Positions 9,601 through 19,667 of a stretch of DNA of 64,000 bases are shown piece by piece; the stretch's first letter is position 1, and each line of letters begins with the position of its first letter. The position numbers and the translations under genes are program-made. Below the pieces are notes generated by a model. It did not search any database. It was given only the letters and a program-made list of their open reading frames with translations, and was not told where the DNA came from. The DNA comes from Rhodocyclaceae bacterium (lineage in GTDB: Bacteria > Pseudomonadota > Gammaproteobacteria > Burkholderiales > Rhodocyclaceae): positions 30,049 through 94,048 of the forward strand of contig JADFDU010000002.1 in NCBI GenBank assembly GCA_018262775.1, written 5' to 3'.

Positions 9601-11296
9601 TGAGGGCGGCCAGCTGCCCGGCCACAAGGTCTCCGAATACATCGGTTTCCTGCGCCACTCCGTGCCCGGCGTCGGCCTCATCTCGCCGCCGCCGCACCAC
9701 GACATCTATTCCATCGAGGATCTGGCCCAGCTCATTCACGACCTGAAGAATGCCAATCCGCAGGCGTCGATTTCCGTCAAGCTGGTTTCGGAAACTGGCG
9801 TCGGCACGGTCGCTGCCGGCGTGTCGAAGGCCAAGGCCGACCATGTCGTGATCGCCGGCCATGACGGCGGCACCGGCGCTAGTCCGATCTCCTCGATCAA
9901 GCATGCCGGCACGCCCTGGGAGTTGGGTCTGGCCGAGACCCAGCAGACGCTGGTGCTGAACCGCTTGCGCAGCCGCATCCGCGTGCAGGCCGACGGCCAG
10001 ATGAAAACCGGCCGCGACGTATTGGTTGGCGCCCTGCTCGGCGCCGACGAATTTGGCTTCGCCACAGCGCCGCTGGTCGTCGAGGGCTGCATCATGATGC
10101 GCAAGTGTCACCTCAACACCTGCCCGGTAGGTGTGGCCACCCAGGATCCAGAACTGCGCAAGAAATTCACTGGCCAGCCCGAGCATGTCGTGAACTTCTT
10201 CTTCTTCGTTGCCGAGGAGGTGCGCGAGTTGATGGCACAGATGGGCATTCGCAAATTCGAGGATCTGATCGGCCGCGCCGACCTGCTCGACATGCGCGAA
10301 GGCATCGAGCACTGGAAGGCCCGCGGCCTCGATTTCACGCGCATCTTCCATCAGCCGAAAGTGCCGGCCGAGGTGGCGCGCCGCCATGTCGGGGAACAGG
10401 ACCACGGCCTGACCGGCGCGCTCGACCACCAGTTCATCGCCAAGGCCGGCCCGGCGCTGGAAAAGCGCGGGAAGATCGTCATCGAGAGCGCGATCCGCAA
10501 CGTACACCGCACCTGCGGCACCCTGCTTTCGTACGAAGTGGCTAGGCGCCACGGCCATGCCGGCCTGCCGGACGATTCCATCCACATCAAGCTTACTGGC
10601 ACCGCCGGCCAGAGCTTCGGCGCCTTCCTGGCGAGGGGCATCACGCTGGACCTGACCGGCGAAGCCAACGACTACGTCGGCAAGGGCCTTTCCGGCGGAC
10701 GTATCGTCGTCAAGCCGTCGGCTTCCTTCCGTGGCAAGCCGGAGGAGAACATCATCGTCGGCAACACCGTCCTCTACGGCGCCATTGACGGCGAGTGCTT
10801 CTTTCGTGGTGTTGCGGGCGAGCGCTTCGCCGTGCGTAACTCCGGCGCCACGGCGGTGGTCGAGGGATTGGGGGATCACGGCTGCGAGTACATGACCGGC
10901 GGCACGGTGGTGGTGCTCGGTCAGACCGGCCGCAATTTCGCGGCGGGCATGTCCGGCGGGGTCGCCTACGTGCTCGACGAGGAGGGCAACTTCGAGAAAC
11001 GCTGCAACCTGTCGATGGTGGCGCTCGAGCCGGTGGCCGAGGAAAAGGCGGTCAGCGAAACGGGCGAACTGGAGTCACACGGCAAGGTCGATGTGCGCCA
11101 TCTCGGCCGTGCCGACGACGAGCTGCTGCGTGCCCTCATCGAGAAGCATGCGCAGCTCAGCGGCAGTGCCCGGGCGCGAATGATTCTCGACAAATGGGCC
11201 GCCTACCGCGGCAAGTTTGTCAAGGTCATGCCGCACGAGTACCGCCGTGCGCTCAAGGAGATGACGGCGCAGAAGAAAGTGCTGGAGGCCGCATAA
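6638..11296 (+). CDS. gltB: Glutamate synthase (NADPH) large subunit
   Basis: A 1552-residue alpha subunit that converts glutamine and 2-oxoglutarate to two glutamates, with GltD supplying electrons. The N-terminal class II glutaminase has its nucleophile at Cys19 (EHDACGVGF), so an 18-residue propeptide is expected to be removed. A central domain and the FMN-binding synthase domain follow ([38 protein letters not shown]), then the 3Fe-4S ligands ([15 protein letters not shown]) and a C-terminal GXGXG beta-helix domain. The stop overlaps the gltD ATG by one base (TAATG), giving coupled translation. Confidence 0.98.
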   Translation: MVLPQQQGLYDPANEHDACGVGFVVNIKNRKSHAIVAQGLQILKNLEHRGATGYDPLLGDGAGILIQTPDAFFREEMARQGVTLPPAGDYGVGMVFLPRDEAVRRACEAAIERSIRYEGQMLLGWRDVPRDNRGLAQAAKDVEPCVRQVFIGRGRGVADADALERKLYVIRKAAGHAVQALRLPEGKMFYVPSMSARTVVYKGMLLANQVGEYYLDLQDPRLVTAMALVHQRFSTNTFPTWDLAHPFRMIAHNGEINTLRGNVNWIRARQNGISSHVLGEDLEKVWPLIYDGQSDSASFDNALELLVMGGYSLAHAMMMLIPEAWAGNRLMDEERRAFYEYHMALMEPWDGPAAVAFTDGRQIGATLDRNGLRPARYLVTDDDLMVMSSEIGVLPIPEERIVKKWRLQPGKMLLIDLEQGRVIDDAELKRSLASAKPYRQWIEQSRYFVDDLPEVKYSEPLTGPLLDIQQAFGYTQEDFKFILEPMATQGEEATGSMGTDTPLPVLSEKSKPLFNYFKQLFAQVTNPPIDPIREEIVMSLISLVSPNPNLLGLGEAEPTPRLEVMQPIVSPADMAKLKQIDRLSKGTFRSIVVDTTTLAAEGTPGMSRSLYRVCTRVERAVHEGFNVIILSDRATDKDHAPIPALLACSAVHQHLVRVGLRTSVGLVVEVGAVREVHHFATLAGYGAEAIHPWLAFESIAAIAARLPGKPSVAEAQKRYIKAIDKGLMKVMSKMGISTYQSYCGAQIFEAIGLSSDFIARYFTGTPSRIEGIGLKEVAGEALRTHAAAYGNDPVLAGALETGGEYAWRVRGEEHMWTPESIAKLQHATRSGKVDTYKEYAKLINDQTKRHMTLRGLFEIEPAGAPVPLEEVEPAREIVKRFATGAMSLGSISTEAHTTLAIAMNRIGGKSNTGEGGEDATRYQTLKGGETLAGLIGESRVERDIALQPGDSLRSKIKQVASGRFGVTAEYLASADQIQIKMAQGAKPGEGGQLPGHKVSEYIGFLRHSVPGVGLISPPPHHDIYSIEDLAQLIHDLKNANPQASISVKLVSETGVGTVAAGVSKAKADHVVIAGHDGGTGASPISSIKHAGTPWELGLAETQQTLVLNRLRSRIRVQADGQMKTGRDVLVGALLGADEFGFATAPLVVEGCIMMRKCHLNTCPVGVATQDPELRKKFTGQPEHVVNFFFFVAEEVRELMAQMGIRKFEDLIGRADLLDMREGIEHWKARGLDFTRIFHQPKVPAEVARRHVGEQDHGLTGALDHQFIAKAGPALEKRGKIVIESAIRNVHRTCGTLLSYEVARRHGHAGLPDDSIHIKLTGTAGQSFGAFLARGITLDLTGEANDYVGKGLSGGRIVVKPSASFRGKPEENIIVGNTVLYGAIDGECFFRGVAGERFAVRNSGATAVVEGLGDHGCEYMTGGTVVVLGQTGRNFAAGMSGGVAYVLDEEGNFEKRCNLSMVALEPVAEEKAVSETGELESHGKVDVRHLGRADDELLRALIEKHAQLSGSARARMILDKWAAYRGKFVKVMPHEYRRALKEMTAQKKVLEAA

Positions 11297-12759
11297 TGGG
11301 CAAGCCCACCGGATTCATGGAATTCAAGCGTCTTTCCGAGGCGTCGCTGCCGGCCGGGAAGCGGCTGAAGAACTACAAGGAGTTCATCCAGCATCTGAGC
11401 GACGAGCAGGCCGCCCGGCAAGGCGCGCGCTGCATGGATTGCGGCATTCCGTTCTGCTCGAGCGGCTGCCCGGTGAACAACATCATTCCGGACTGGAACG
11501 ACCTCGTTTATCGTGGTAACTGGAAGCAGGCCATCGAGGTGCTGCATTCCACCAACAATTTCCCGGAAGTGACCGGCCGCATCTGCCCGGCCCCCTGCGA
11601 GGCGGCGTGCACGCTTAACATCAATGATGACGCTGTCGGCATCAAGTCGATCGAGCACGCCATCATCGACAAGGCCGGTGAGAACGGCTGGGTGCTGCCA
11701 CAGCCGCCCGCCCGCAAGACGGGCAGGAAGGTGGCGGTGGTCGGCTCCGGCCCGGCGGGCCTGGCCTGCGCCCAGCAATTGGCGCGCGCCGGCCACGACG
11801 TCACCGTGTTCGAGAAGAATAGCCGCATCGGCGGCCTGATGCGCTACGGCATCCCCGACTTCAAGCTCGACAAGCGCCTGATCGACTGGCGCATGGCCCA
11901 GATCGAGGTCGAGGGCGTCAAGTTCAGGCCTGGTGTATTGGTGACCGGTTCGACCATGCCGCAGGGCGTGACCAACGATGCGACGAAGACCATCGCGGCG
12001 GACAAGCTGGTCAAGGAATTCGATGCGGTGGTGCTGGCCGGCGGTGCGGAGCATCCGCGTGACCTGCCGGTTCCCGGCCGCGACCTGGACGGCGTGCACT
12101 TCGCCCTGGAATTCCTCATCCCGCAAAACAAGGAAGTGGCGGGTGAGGGCAGGAATCCGATTTCGGCGAAAAACAAGAATGTCGTCGTCATCGGCGGCGG
12201 CGATACCGGCTCTGACTGCGTCGGCACCTCGAACCGCCATGGCGCCGCATCGGTGACCCAGTTCGAACTGCTGCCGCAACCGCCGCAGAAGGAGAACGGC
12301 TCGCTCACCTGGCCCTACTGGCCTATGAAGCTGCGCACCTCCTCTTCCCATGAGGAAGGTTGCAGCCGCGACTGGTCTGTCGCCACCAAGGAGTTCATCG
12401 GCAAGCAGGGCAAGCTCGAGGCGCTCAAAGTCATCCGCCTGGAATGGAAGGACGGCCGGATGGCGGAAATCCCCGGCAGCGAGTTCATCGTCAAGGCCGA
12501 CCTGGCCCTCTTCGCCATGGGTTTTGTTTCGCCCGTGGGGGGTGTGATCGACGCCTTTGGCGTGGACAAGGACGCTCGTGGCAACGCCAAGGCGTCCACC
12601 GACGGCGAGGGCTGCTACAGGACGAACGTCGACAAGGTCTTTGCCGCCGGCGACATGCGCCGCGGCCAGTCGCTGGTGGTCTGGGCAATCCGTGAGGGCC
12701 GTCAGTGCGCCCGTGAGGTCGACGCATTCCTCATGGGATCGAGCGTGCTGCCGCGCTGA
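11296..12759 (+). CDS. gltD: Glutamate synthase (NADPH) small subunit
   Basis: A 487-residue beta subunit that oxidises NADPH via FAD and passes electrons through 4Fe-4S clusters to GltB. The N-terminal cluster-binding cysteines are [15 protein letters not shown] and CPAPCEAAC; the FAD Rossmann motif is [16 protein letters not shown], the NADPH motif [12 protein letters not shown], and the end has the [18 protein letters not shown] block. The start is the ATG sharing one base with the gltB stop; a longer in-frame extension inside gltB is rejected. Confidence 0.98.
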   Translation: MGKPTGFMEFKRLSEASLPAGKRLKNYKEFIQHLSDEQAARQGARCMDCGIPFCSSGCPVNNIIPDWNDLVYRGNWKQAIEVLHSTNNFPEVTGRICPAPCEAACTLNINDDAVGIKSIEHAIIDKAGENGWVLPQPPARKTGRKVAVVGSGPAGLACAQQLARAGHDVTVFEKNSRIGGLMRYGIPDFKLDKRLIDWRMAQIEVEGVKFRPGVLVTGSTMPQGVTNDATKTIAADKLVKEFDAVVLAGGAEHPRDLPVPGRDLDGVHFALEFLIPQNKEVAGEGRNPISAKNKNVVVIGGGDTGSDCVGTSNRHGAASVTQFELLPQPPQKENGSLTWPYWPMKLRTSSSHEEGCSRDWSVATKEFIGKQGKLEALKVIRLEWKDGRMAEIPGSEFIVKADLALFAMGFVSPVGGVIDAFGVDKDARGNAKASTDGEGCYRTNVDKVFAAGDMRRGQSLVVWAIREGRQCAREVDAFLMGSSVLPR

Positions 12760-12779
12760 GCGCGGTTGCCGGTCAAAGA

Positions 12780-12800
12780 GGGCGGCTGCGGCCGCCCTTG
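12780..12800 (+). terminator. Candidate terminator after gltD
   Basis: GGGCGGC (12780-12786), loop TGCG, GCCGCCC (12791-12797), followed by only a weak T-tract (TTGTT). It lies 20 bp after the gltD stop and before the glmU promoter. The strong stem with a poor T-run makes it a moderate call. Confidence 0.5.
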
Positions 12801-12825
12801 TTCATTCTGGCGCCGCCAGGCGGCA

Positions 12826-12834
12826 TGTTAGAAT
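12826..12834 (+). promoter_or_regulatory. Extended -10 promoter element for glmU
   Basis: TGTTAGAAT is an extended -10 (TGN followed by TAGAAT) 28 bp before the glmU ATG. No good -35 hexamer is visible, which is tolerated by extended -10 promoters. Confidence 0.4.
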
Positions 12835-12862
12835 TTTCCCTTCGCAACCTGATCCTTTTGTC

Positions 12863-14218
12863 ATGAACGTCGTCATTCTCGCCGCCGGCCAGGGCAAGCG
12901 CATGCGCTCCGATTTGCCCAAGGTGCTGCACCGTCTGGGTGGCCGCCCGCTGCTGGCCCACGTGCTGGACACGGCGCGCGAACTGGGGGCGGCGCGCATC
13001 TGCGTCGTTTATGGCCACGGCGGTGAGGCGGTGCGCGCGGCGCTCGATGCCGACGACCTCGTCTGGGTCAGGCAGGAACCGCAACTGGGGACCGGCCACG
13101 CCGTCCTGCAGACACTGACTTTTCTCGATCCCGGTGTGTCGACAGTGGTGCTCTACGGCGACGTGCCCTTGATCGGTGCGGCGACCCTGTCACGACTGAT
13201 TGAGCTGTCCGCTTCCGGCCTGGGCATTCTGACGCAAGACCTCGAAGACCCAGACGGCTATGGCCGCATCGTGCGCGACGAGGATGGGTGCGTTTTGCGC
13301 ATCGTCGAGGAGCGGGATGCCTCCGACGAGGAGCGCGCCCTGTGCGAGATCAACACGGGCTTCATGGCCGCGCCGACGTCGGCGCTGTTGCGCTGGCTGC
13401 CTTCCCTGGATAACAACAACGCGCAAGGCGAGTATTACCTCACCGACATCGTGCGGCTGGCGATCGGCGAGGGCCTGCCGGTGGCGACGACGCAAGCGGA
13501 TGCATCCTGGGAAGTGCTCGGCGTGAACAGCAAGGTGCAACTGGCTGAACTGGAGCGCCTGCACCAGTATCGCAATGCGCTGCTGCTCATGGAGCAGGGT
13601 GTCACGCTGCTCGACCCGGATCGGCTCGACGTGCGCGGGGAGATCGACTGCGGCCGCGACGTGATAATCGACGTGAATTGCATCTTCGAAGGCCGAGTCA
13701 TCCTTGGCGACGGCGTCGAGGTTGGCGCGCATTGCGTGCTGAAGAATGCCGTCGTCGGCGCCGGCACGCGCATCGCCCCCTTCAGCCACATCGAGGACGC
13801 CGAAACCGGCCCTGGCTGCCACATTGGACCCTACGCACGCCTACGCCCCGGCACGAAACTGGGCGCCGACGTGCACATCGGCAACTTCGTCGAGGTGAAG
13901 AACAGCACGGTGGCCGACCGCTCCAAGGCGAACCACCTCGCCTACGTCGGCGATGCCACCGTCGGCAGGAACGTCAATGTCGGTGCCGGCACCATTACCT
14001 GCAACTACGACGGCGCCAACAAGCACCGCACGGTGATCGAGGACGATGTCTTCATCGGCTCCGATACGCAACTGGTGGCGCCGGTCACCGTTGGCCGCGG
14101 CGCTACGCTCGGCGCCGGTACCACGCTGACCGCGGACGCGCCGCCGGACAAGCTGACGATCTCGCGGGCGAAGCAGACCACCGTTCCCGGCTGGAAACGG
14201 CCGCTGAAGAAAAAATGA
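12863..14218 (+). CDS. glmU: Bifunctional UDP-GlcNAc pyrophosphorylase / GlcN-1-P N-acetyltransferase
   Basis: A 451-residue enzyme for the last two steps of UDP-N-acetylglucosamine synthesis, the precursor of peptidoglycan and LPS. The N-terminal uridyltransferase domain (1-~225) has the [18 protein letters not shown] signature. The C-terminal domain (~250-451) is a left-handed beta-helix of hexapeptide repeats with acetyl-CoA-binding features ([25 protein letters not shown]). The ATG at 12863 directly precedes the signature; the longer upstream-open frame runs into gltD and is not used. Pairing with glmS just downstream is common. Confidence 0.97.
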   Translation: MNVVILAAGQGKRMRSDLPKVLHRLGGRPLLAHVLDTARELGAARICVVYGHGGEAVRAALDADDLVWVRQEPQLGTGHAVLQTLTFLDPGVSTVVLYGDVPLIGAATLSRLIELSASGLGILTQDLEDPDGYGRIVRDEDGCVLRIVEERDASDEERALCEINTGFMAAPTSALLRWLPSLDNNNAQGEYYLTDIVRLAIGEGLPVATTQADASWEVLGVNSKVQLAELERLHQYRNALLLMEQGVTLLDPDRLDVRGEIDCGRDVIIDVNCIFEGRVILGDGVEVGAHCVLKNAVVGAGTRIAPFSHIEDAETGPGCHIGPYARLRPGTKLGADVHIGNFVEVKNSTVADRSKANHLAYVGDATVGRNVNVGAGTITCNYDGANKHRTVIEDDVFIGSDTQLVAPVTVGRGATLGAGTTLTADAPPDKLTISRAKQTTVPGWKRPLKKK

Positions 14219-14228
14219 CTAACCGCAA

Positions 14229-14327
14229 TTAACACAGAGGACACAGAGGCACAGAGAACACAGAGCTTTCCTTCTGCAGATTGCTTTTCTCTGTGCTCTC
14301 TGTGCCTCTGTGGTCCCTGTGTTGAAA
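14229..14327 (+). repeat. Long palindromic ACACAGAG repeat, copy 1 (glmU-glmS gap)
   Basis: The left arm (14229-14266) is built from CACAGAG units. The right arm (14289-14326) is its near-perfect reverse complement, separated by about 22 nt. A second copy lies at 47775-47873. In both, the right arm runs into TTGAAAGAGG a few bases before a start codon, so the element supplies the likely ribosome-binding sequence of the next gene. Arms differ between copies but pairing is kept. It has no coding content of its own. Confidence 0.85.
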
Positions 14328-14337
14328 GAGGTTTTCC

Positions 14338-16158
14338 ATGTGTGGCATCGTCGCCGCGGTCGCCGACCGCAATATCGTTCCCATCCTGATTGAAGGCCTG
14401 CGCAAGCTCGAATATCGCGGCTACGATTCGGCAGGACTCGCCGTGCACAACGGCGGCATGCACAGGTTGCGCGCGGTTGGCCGCGTGGCCGAACTGGCCA
14501 CCCGCGCCGAGGGCCTTGCCGCCGGCGCCGGCATTGCGCATACCCGCTGGGCCACGCATGGCGTGCCTTCCGAGCGCAATGCTCACCCCCACATGTCGGG
14601 TGGCCTGGCGGTGGTGCACAACGGCATCATCGAAAATTTCGGCGAGATCAAGGCCCGCCTCGCCGGCCTGGGTTACGCCTTCGAGTCGGAGACCGATACC
14701 GAGGTCATTGCCCACCTCATCGAGCACAAGCTGAAGTCGCATGCCGACCTGGTCGCCGCCGTGCGTGCCGCCTGCGCCGAACTGGTCGGCGCCTACGCCA
14801 TCGCTGTTCTCTCGGAAAAGGAGCCGCATCGGGTTGTTGTCGCCCGCCATGGCGCACCGCTGCTGCTGGGGCTGGGCGAGGACGGGCATTACGCCGCATC
14901 GGACACCGCCGCGCTGCTGCAGGTGACGCGCACCATGATCTACTTGGAGGACGGCGACATCGCCGAGATCACCCGCGGCGGCGTGCGTATCGTGCGCGCT
15001 GACGGTTCGCCCGTCGAGCGGCCACGCCACGAAAGCACGCTGTCGGCGGATGCCGTCGAGTTGGGCCAATACCGGCACTACATGCAGAAGGAAATCTTCG
15101 AGCAGCCGCAGGCGCTGGCCAACACGCTCGAGATGATCGGCGCGGCGCACGTCGTCTCGCCGCAGTTGTTCGGCGTCGGCGCCGAGCAGATGCTGGCCGA
15201 CGCCAAGAGCGTGCTCATCCTCGCCTGCGGCACCAGCTGGCATGCCGGGTTGACAGCGCGCTACTGGATCGAGCGCCTGGCCGGCATCCCCTGCAATGTG
15301 GAGATCGCCAGTGAATACCGCTATCGCGTCTCGGTGCCGAATCCGGAAGCGCTGGTGGTGGTGATTTCACAGTCGGGCGAGACCGCCGACACGCTGGCGG
15401 CGCTCAAGCACGCGCGCGCTCTTGGCCAGTCGCGCACCCTGGCCGTCTGCAATGTGCCGGAATCCGCCATCGTGCGCGAAGCGGCGCTGAAGTTTCTCAC
15501 CCGCGCCGGCCCGGAGATCGGCGTCGCTTCGACCAAGGCCTTCACGACGCAACTGGCAGCGCTGTTCCTGCTGGCGGTGACGCTGGCCAAGCTGAACGGC
15601 CGCATCGACGCGAAGGAGGAGGCCGCGCACCTGACGGCTTTGCGCCACCTGCCGCTGGCGGTCGGCCGCGCGATAGAGCTCGAAAACGAAATCGCGGGAT
15701 GGGCACGCCTGTTCGCCGGCAAGCAGCACGCCCTGTTCCTCGGCCGCGGCATGCACTACCCCATCGCCCTGGAAGGCGCACTCAAGCTCAAGGAAATCTC
15801 CTACATCCATGCCGAGGCGTACCCGGCCGGCGAACTCAAGCACGGCCCGCTGGCCCTGGTGGACAAGGACATGCCCGTGGTCGCCGTCGCGCCCAACGAC
15901 GCCCTGCTGGAGAAGCTCAAGTCCAACTTGCAGGAGGTGCGCGCCCGCGGCGGCGAGTTGTTCGTGCTCGCCGATGCCGGCAGCGAAATCCCCGAATCCG
16001 AGGGCGTGCACATCATTAACATGCCCGAACACTACGGCCTGCTTTCGCCGGTGCTGCACGTCGTGCCCCTGCAACTCCTTGCCTATCATGCCGCCCTGGT
16101 GAAGGGCACCGATGTGGACAAACCGAGGAATCTGGCAAAATCCGTGACCGTCGAATGA
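14338..16158 (+). CDS. glmS: Glutamine--fructose-6-phosphate aminotransferase (isomerising)
   Basis: A 606-residue enzyme making glucosamine-6-phosphate from fructose-6-phosphate and glutamine, the first committed step to UDP-GlcNAc. It begins MCGIVAAV with the catalytic Cys immediately after Met, followed by a class II glutaminase domain (to ~235), two SIS sugar-isomerase domains (ACGTSWHAG and SQSGETADT in the first; the second near 455-590) and the conserved [13 protein letters not shown] end. The AAGAGG from the repeat is 6-7 nt upstream of the ATG. No glmS ribozyme is seen upstream, as expected outside Firmicutes. Confidence 0.97.
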   Translation: MCGIVAAVADRNIVPILIEGLRKLEYRGYDSAGLAVHNGGMHRLRAVGRVAELATRAEGLAAGAGIAHTRWATHGVPSERNAHPHMSGGLAVVHNGIIENFGEIKARLAGLGYAFESETDTEVIAHLIEHKLKSHADLVAAVRAACAELVGAYAIAVLSEKEPHRVVVARHGAPLLLGLGEDGHYAASDTAALLQVTRTMIYLEDGDIAEITRGGVRIVRADGSPVERPRHESTLSADAVELGQYRHYMQKEIFEQPQALANTLEMIGAAHVVSPQLFGVGAEQMLADAKSVLILACGTSWHAGLTARYWIERLAGIPCNVEIASEYRYRVSVPNPEALVVVISQSGETADTLAALKHARALGQSRTLAVCNVPESAIVREAALKFLTRAGPEIGVASTKAFTTQLAALFLLAVTLAKLNGRIDAKEEAAHLTALRHLPLAVGRAIELENEIAGWARLFAGKQHALFLGRGMHYPIALEGALKLKEISYIHAEAYPAGELKHGPLALVDKDMPVVAVAPNDALLEKLKSNLQEVRARGGELFVLADAGSEIPESEGVHIINMPEHYGLLSPVLHVVPLQLLAYHAALVKGTDVDKPRNLAKSVTVE

Positions 16159-16254
16159 CAGGGAACTTATTGTGGGGCATGCGGACAAAGCGGTATCGCG
16201 AACCCGGTACATGATCTAGAATCCAACCCACCCCAAAGCAAGCACCCGATACCT

Positions 16255-16674
16255 GTGTTGCGTAGACTCTTCATCCTCTTCATTGCCGTCTGGCTGCCCC
16301 TGCAGGGGGCGGCGGCCTTGGCCATGCCTTATGGTGGAACAGGTACGGCAGCGGGGGCCGAGCTGATCGCGGAGGGAAACAATGCCTCTGCCGCGCATTG
16401 GCATGAAGGGCGATCCCTTCATGGCGGACACGGATCCCATGCCGCATCCGGCGATGTGGGCGAAGCCGGGATGGGTCATGACGATCATTCAGTCTCTTCC
16501 GTCGGCTGCGAGCGCTGCGGTCTATGTCAGTTCGTCCACGGCGGCGTGATGATCAATAGCGTTACCAGCCTGCCCGCCATGCCGGCACTGCAAGTATTCT
16601 CTATGCCCGGCGATGAGCGCTTCAGCGCTTACATTCCAGAGCAACCTCAGCGACCTCCCTTGTCTGCCGCCTGA
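16255..16674 (+). CDS. Small Cys/His-rich exported protein, CzcI/DUF2946-like
   Basis: A 139-residue protein with a signal sequence (FILFIAVWLPLQGAAALA) and a His-rich mature region (HWHEGRSLHGGHGSH, MGHDDHS) followed by the cysteine cluster CERCGLCQFVHGG. Small proteins of this look often precede czcCBA-type efflux genes, where CzcI is thought to be an accessory or regulator, and here a TolC/adaptor/RND set follows. The start is GTG at 16255 (TTG at 16258 possible) with no clear Shine-Dalgarno sequence. A TAGAAT at 16217-16222 may be its -10. Family assignment is tentative. Confidence 0.6.
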   Translation: MLRRLFILFIAVWLPLQGAAALAMPYGGTGTAAGAELIAEGNNASAAHWHEGRSLHGGHGSHAASGDVGEAGMGHDDHSVSSVGCERCGLCQFVHGGVMINSVTSLPAMPALQVFSMPGDERFSAYIPEQPQRPPLSAA

Positions 16675-16784
16675 TCCGGCGGACGACCTTCGTTTTCCAG
16701 TAGTTGACGACACCCGCCATGCGGGTGCTTCGCGGCGTGCGTCTGTCGTTCCGGATTCCTCATCCACTGAACAGGAACGGTGTC

Positions 16785-17978
16785 ATGTATCGATTAATTG
16801 CAGTAATCTTTGCGCTTTGGTTTGTGCTGCCGGCGCATGGGCAGACTTTGGCGGAGGCGCTGGAGCAGGCATGGTCGCGTCATCCGCAGGCTGCCGCCAT
16901 GGCGGCGCGGCAGGACGAGGCCCAGGCCCGTGCCGAGGTCGCGGGCAGCATCACGCCCGGACCGGCCGCGCTGTCACTGTCCAGCCTCAACGACCGCCTC
17001 AACCGCAACCGCGGCAAGCAGGAATGGGAAGCGGAAATGGCCGTTCCGCTTTGGTTGCCCGGGCAGCGGGCGGCGCGCGAAGCCGAAGCGGAGAGTGCGT
17101 CCGCGGAGGTAACTGCGCGCCGATCCACCCTGCGCTTGCAGGTCGCCGGAGAGGTGCGCGAAGTCTGGTGGGCCGTTGCCGCAGCACGGCTTGCCCGCAC
17201 TCTGGCCGGGCAGCGGACGGCCACCGCCCGCGCTCTGGAGGTCGACGTGCTGCGCCGCTTCAAGGCCGGCGATCTTTCCCGAGTCGACGCCAATCTGGCG
17301 CGGGGCGAGCGGCTTACGGCGGAAGCGGAGGCCCTCGAGGCCGAGGCGGCACTGCTGCAGGCGGAACAGGCCTGGCGCATCCTCACTGGGGTCGCTGCCC
17401 CGACAGACCTGGCCGAAGAACTTCCGGCCCGCACGCGCGAGCCGCCAGAGGATCACCCGCAGATTGCCGCCGCGGCCGCTGCCGCGCGCACGGCGCGCGC
17501 CAGGCTCAAGGTGGCCGAGGAAACCCGCCGCGATGCCCCGGAATTTGCAGTGCGCATGGTGCGAGAGCGGGGGGAGTTCTCCGAGCCTTACGCGAACCTC
17601 GTCGGCGTCAAACTGACGATTCCATTTTCCTCCGGCCCGCGCGTGCGCCAGGAAAACGCTGCAGCGCGAATCGAATCATCCCAGGCCGACGCCGAGCAGG
17701 CGCTGGCCCAGCTCCGGCTGAAACTCGATGTTGACAAGTCCCGCCTCGATTTCGAAGCGGCGGGGCGCCAGCTCGCCATGGCGCGGGAGCGCCGCGAACT
17801 GACCGCCGACAACCAGCGGCTCGCCGAGAGGGCCTTTTCCCTCGGCGAGTCGGACCTGACGATGTTGCTGCGTGCGCGTGCCAGTGCCTTCGAGGCCGAG
17901 GCTTTCTTCAACCGCCAGCAGGTCGCGCGCGCAGCGGCCCAATCCCGTCTCAAACAAGCTCTGGGGGTTCTGCCATGA
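16785..17978 (+). CDS. TolC/CzcC-family outer membrane efflux protein
   Basis: A 397-residue outer-membrane channel subunit of a tripartite efflux pump. A signal peptide ends near PAHGQ, followed by two long alpha-helical OEP repeats rich in Ala/Glu/Arg typical of CzcC-like proteins, e.g. LAEALEQAWSRHPQ at the start of repeat 1. The ATG at 16785 places the signal peptide at the N-terminus and has AGGAAC upstream; an upstream in-frame ATG at 16704 would add a non-signal extension. It overlaps the next gene by 4 bp. Confidence 0.85.
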   Translation: MYRLIAVIFALWFVLPAHGQTLAEALEQAWSRHPQAAAMAARQDEAQARAEVAGSITPGPAALSLSSLNDRLNRNRGKQEWEAEMAVPLWLPGQRAAREAEAESASAEVTARRSTLRLQVAGEVREVWWAVAAARLARTLAGQRTATARALEVDVLRRFKAGDLSRVDANLARGERLTAEAEALEAEAALLQAEQAWRILTGVAAPTDLAEELPARTREPPEDHPQIAAAAAAARTARARLKVAEETRRDAPEFAVRMVRERGEFSEPYANLVGVKLTIPFSSGPRVRQENAAARIESSQADAEQALAQLRLKLDVDKSRLDFEAAGRQLAMARERRELTADNQRLAERAFSLGESDLTMLLRARASAFEAEAFFNRQQVARAAAQSRLKQALGVLP

Positions 17979-18505
17979 AGCACTTCATTACATTCGCCGC
18001 CGCAGCTTTCTTGGCTGTGGCCGCCTGGGCCCACGGCGGCGAAGATCACAGCCATGATGTCGCGCCGGCATTGACTGGCGAAGTCGCGCCGCGCGCCACT
18101 GCGCAGACCGAGGACTTCGAGCTGGTCGCTGTGCTGGCGGCCGGGAAGCTGACCCTCTACCTTGACCGCTATGCCGACAATGCTCCCGTGGTCGATGCCG
18201 AAATCGAAGTGGAGAGCGGGACATTCAAGGCGGTAGCGGCCCAGGTCACCCCTGGCGTCTATGTGCTGCCGGGTGAGGCTTTCGCCCAACCCGGCAAGTA
18301 CCCGCTGGCCATTTCGGTACAGGCGGGCGAGAGCGCCGACCTGCTCACCGCCACGCTCGACCTGAGCGGCCCGCCTGAAGGGGTCGAGCACAAGCGCTCA
18401 TGGGACGTAACGACCGCATGGAGTGCCGCAGGCGTGCTGCTGCTTGCCGGCGCCGGTCTGGTTGCCGTCCGTCGTCGCAAACAGATTCGCAAACACCAAG
18501 GATGA
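17975..18505 (+). CDS. Membrane-anchored periplasmic protein of an RND metal-efflux operon
   Basis: A 176-residue protein: signal peptide (to about residue 19), a mature N-terminus starting HGGEDHSHD (putative metal-binding His/Asp), a beta-sandwich-like domain (about 45-130) and one C-terminal transmembrane helix (about 143-165) followed by a basic tail (RRRKQIRKHQG). It starts 4 bp inside the outer-membrane gene and sits directly before the adaptor, so it belongs to the efflux operon. It may feed or chaperone metal to the pump. No named family is assigned. Confidence 0.75.
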   Translation: MKHFITFAAAAFLAVAAWAHGGEDHSHDVAPALTGEVAPRATAQTEDFELVAVLAAGKLTLYLDRYADNAPVVDAEIEVESGTFKAVAAQVTPGVYVLPGEAFAQPGKYPLAISVQAGESADLLTATLDLSGPPEGVEHKRSWDVTTAWSAAGVLLLAGAGLVAVRRRKQIRKHQG

Positions 18506-18510
18506 AATCC

Positions 18511-19665
18511 ATGTCTCGCGTTCAACTTACGGTCGCCCTCGCTGCCGCGCTGATCGGACTTGCGGCCGGGCAGGCTGCCGCCCACGGCGACGAGGACCAC
18601 AGCAAGGACAAGAAGCCGGCCGCCATTGCCAATAATGCCAAGCCCGCTGCCGCGGGCGGCATGAGCGAATCGGTTTCGGCGCTGCGCCTTCCCGACGGCA
18701 GCCTGTTCGTGCCGAAGGGCGTGCAGCGCCAGCTGGGACTGCGCCATGTGGTCGCCGAAGTCGGTGAACTTGCCGCCACTGTCGAATTCAACGGTAAGGT
18801 CATCGCCGATCCCAATGCCGGCGGGCGTATCCAGGCGGCCCAGTCCGGCCGCATCGAAGCCGGACCGAAAGGGCTGCCGACGCTGGGGCAGAAGGTAACG
18901 AAGGGGCAAGTGCTGGCCTACCTTCGGCCGACTGCCAGCAGCATCGAGCGCGGCAACCAGCAGGCGCAGTTCGCAGAACTCGAGGCGCAACTGGCCATCG
19001 CTGAAAGAAAGCTGGCCCGCTACGAGCAGCTCGAAGGCGCGGTGCCGCAGAAGGAGATCGAAGCGGCGCGCTTCGAAGCCGAGGCGCTGAAAAAGCGCCG
19101 CGCCGCAGTCGGTGCCAGCGTCGGCGCCGCGGAGCCCCTGCGGGCGCCGGTGTCCGGCATGATCGCCGCCGCCAACGTGGTGGCCGGTCAGGTGGTCGAG
19201 TCGAAGGAAGTGTTGTTCGAGGTCGTCGATCCGGCGCGGCTGGCCGTCGAGGCGCTGGCCTACGACCCGGCGCTGGCGGACGGCATCGGCGAGGCGAGTG
19301 CCCCGTTGCCCAGCGGCGTCCTCAAGCTGCAGTTCGTCGGCGGCGGCCTTCTGTTGCGCGACCAGGCCATGCCGCTCCTTTTCCGGGTCGTCGCGCAGGA
19401 TGCACCGGTTGCAGTCGGCCAGCCGCTCAAGGTGATCGCCAAAACCACGCGCACGACAAAAGGCGCAGCAGTACCGCAGGCGGCGCTGGTGAAAGTCAGC
19501 GCCGGCGAGACGGCGATCTGGGTCCGCGATGGTGCGGAACGCTTCGTCCAGCGCAAGGTGCGCGTCCAGCCGCTCGATGCGGCGACGGTGGCGGTGACCT
19601 CCGGCCTGGCGAACGGCGAGCGGGTCGTCACCGACGGCGCCGGCCTGCTGGCGCAAGTCAGATAG
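18511..19665 (+). CDS. RND efflux periplasmic adaptor subunit (CzcB/CusB-like)
   Basis: A 384-residue HlyD-type membrane fusion protein linking the RND pump to the outer-membrane channel. It has a signal peptide ending near GQAAA, a mature N-terminus [11 protein letters not shown] resembling that of the preceding protein, then barrel-sandwich ([21 protein letters not shown]), helical hairpin (about 150-200), and beta-barrel/membrane-proximal domains. AAGGA at 18498-18502 is 8 nt before this ATG; an ATG at 18502 overlapping the previous stop is the alternative and adds three residues. Confidence 0.88.
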   Translation: MSRVQLTVALAAALIGLAAGQAAAHGDEDHSKDKKPAAIANNAKPAAAGGMSESVSALRLPDGSLFVPKGVQRQLGLRHVVAEVGELAATVEFNGKVIADPNAGGRIQAAQSGRIEAGPKGLPTLGQKVTKGQVLAYLRPTASSIERGNQQAQFAELEAQLAIAERKLARYEQLEGAVPQKEIEAARFEAEALKKRRAAVGASVGAAEPLRAPVSGMIAAANVVAGQVVESKEVLFEVVDPARLAVEALAYDPALADGIGEASAPLPSGVLKLQFVGGGLLLRDQAMPLLFRVVAQDAPVAVGQPLKVIAKTTRTTKGAAVPQAALVKVSAGETAIWVRDGAERFVQRKVRVQPLDAATVAVTSGLANGERVVTDGAGLLAQVR

Positions 19666-19667
19666 CC

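Noticed and set aside
7523..10879. 1118-residue open frame on the minus strand opposite gltB
   Set aside because: It lies antisense to the unmistakable gltB reading frame; its composition (Ala/His/Gln/Arg-rich without domains) is the usual mirror of a high-GC gene, and no ribosome site or motif is present.
14229..14327. Protein translation of the ACACAGAG repeat (GTETQRTQRK-type peptides)
   Set aside because: The translation arises from the palindrome itself and is seen in both copies in unrelated frames; it is a repeat, not a gene.
16159..16254. Terminator search after glmS
   Set aside because: No hairpin with T-run was found; only a TAGAAT hexamer is visible.
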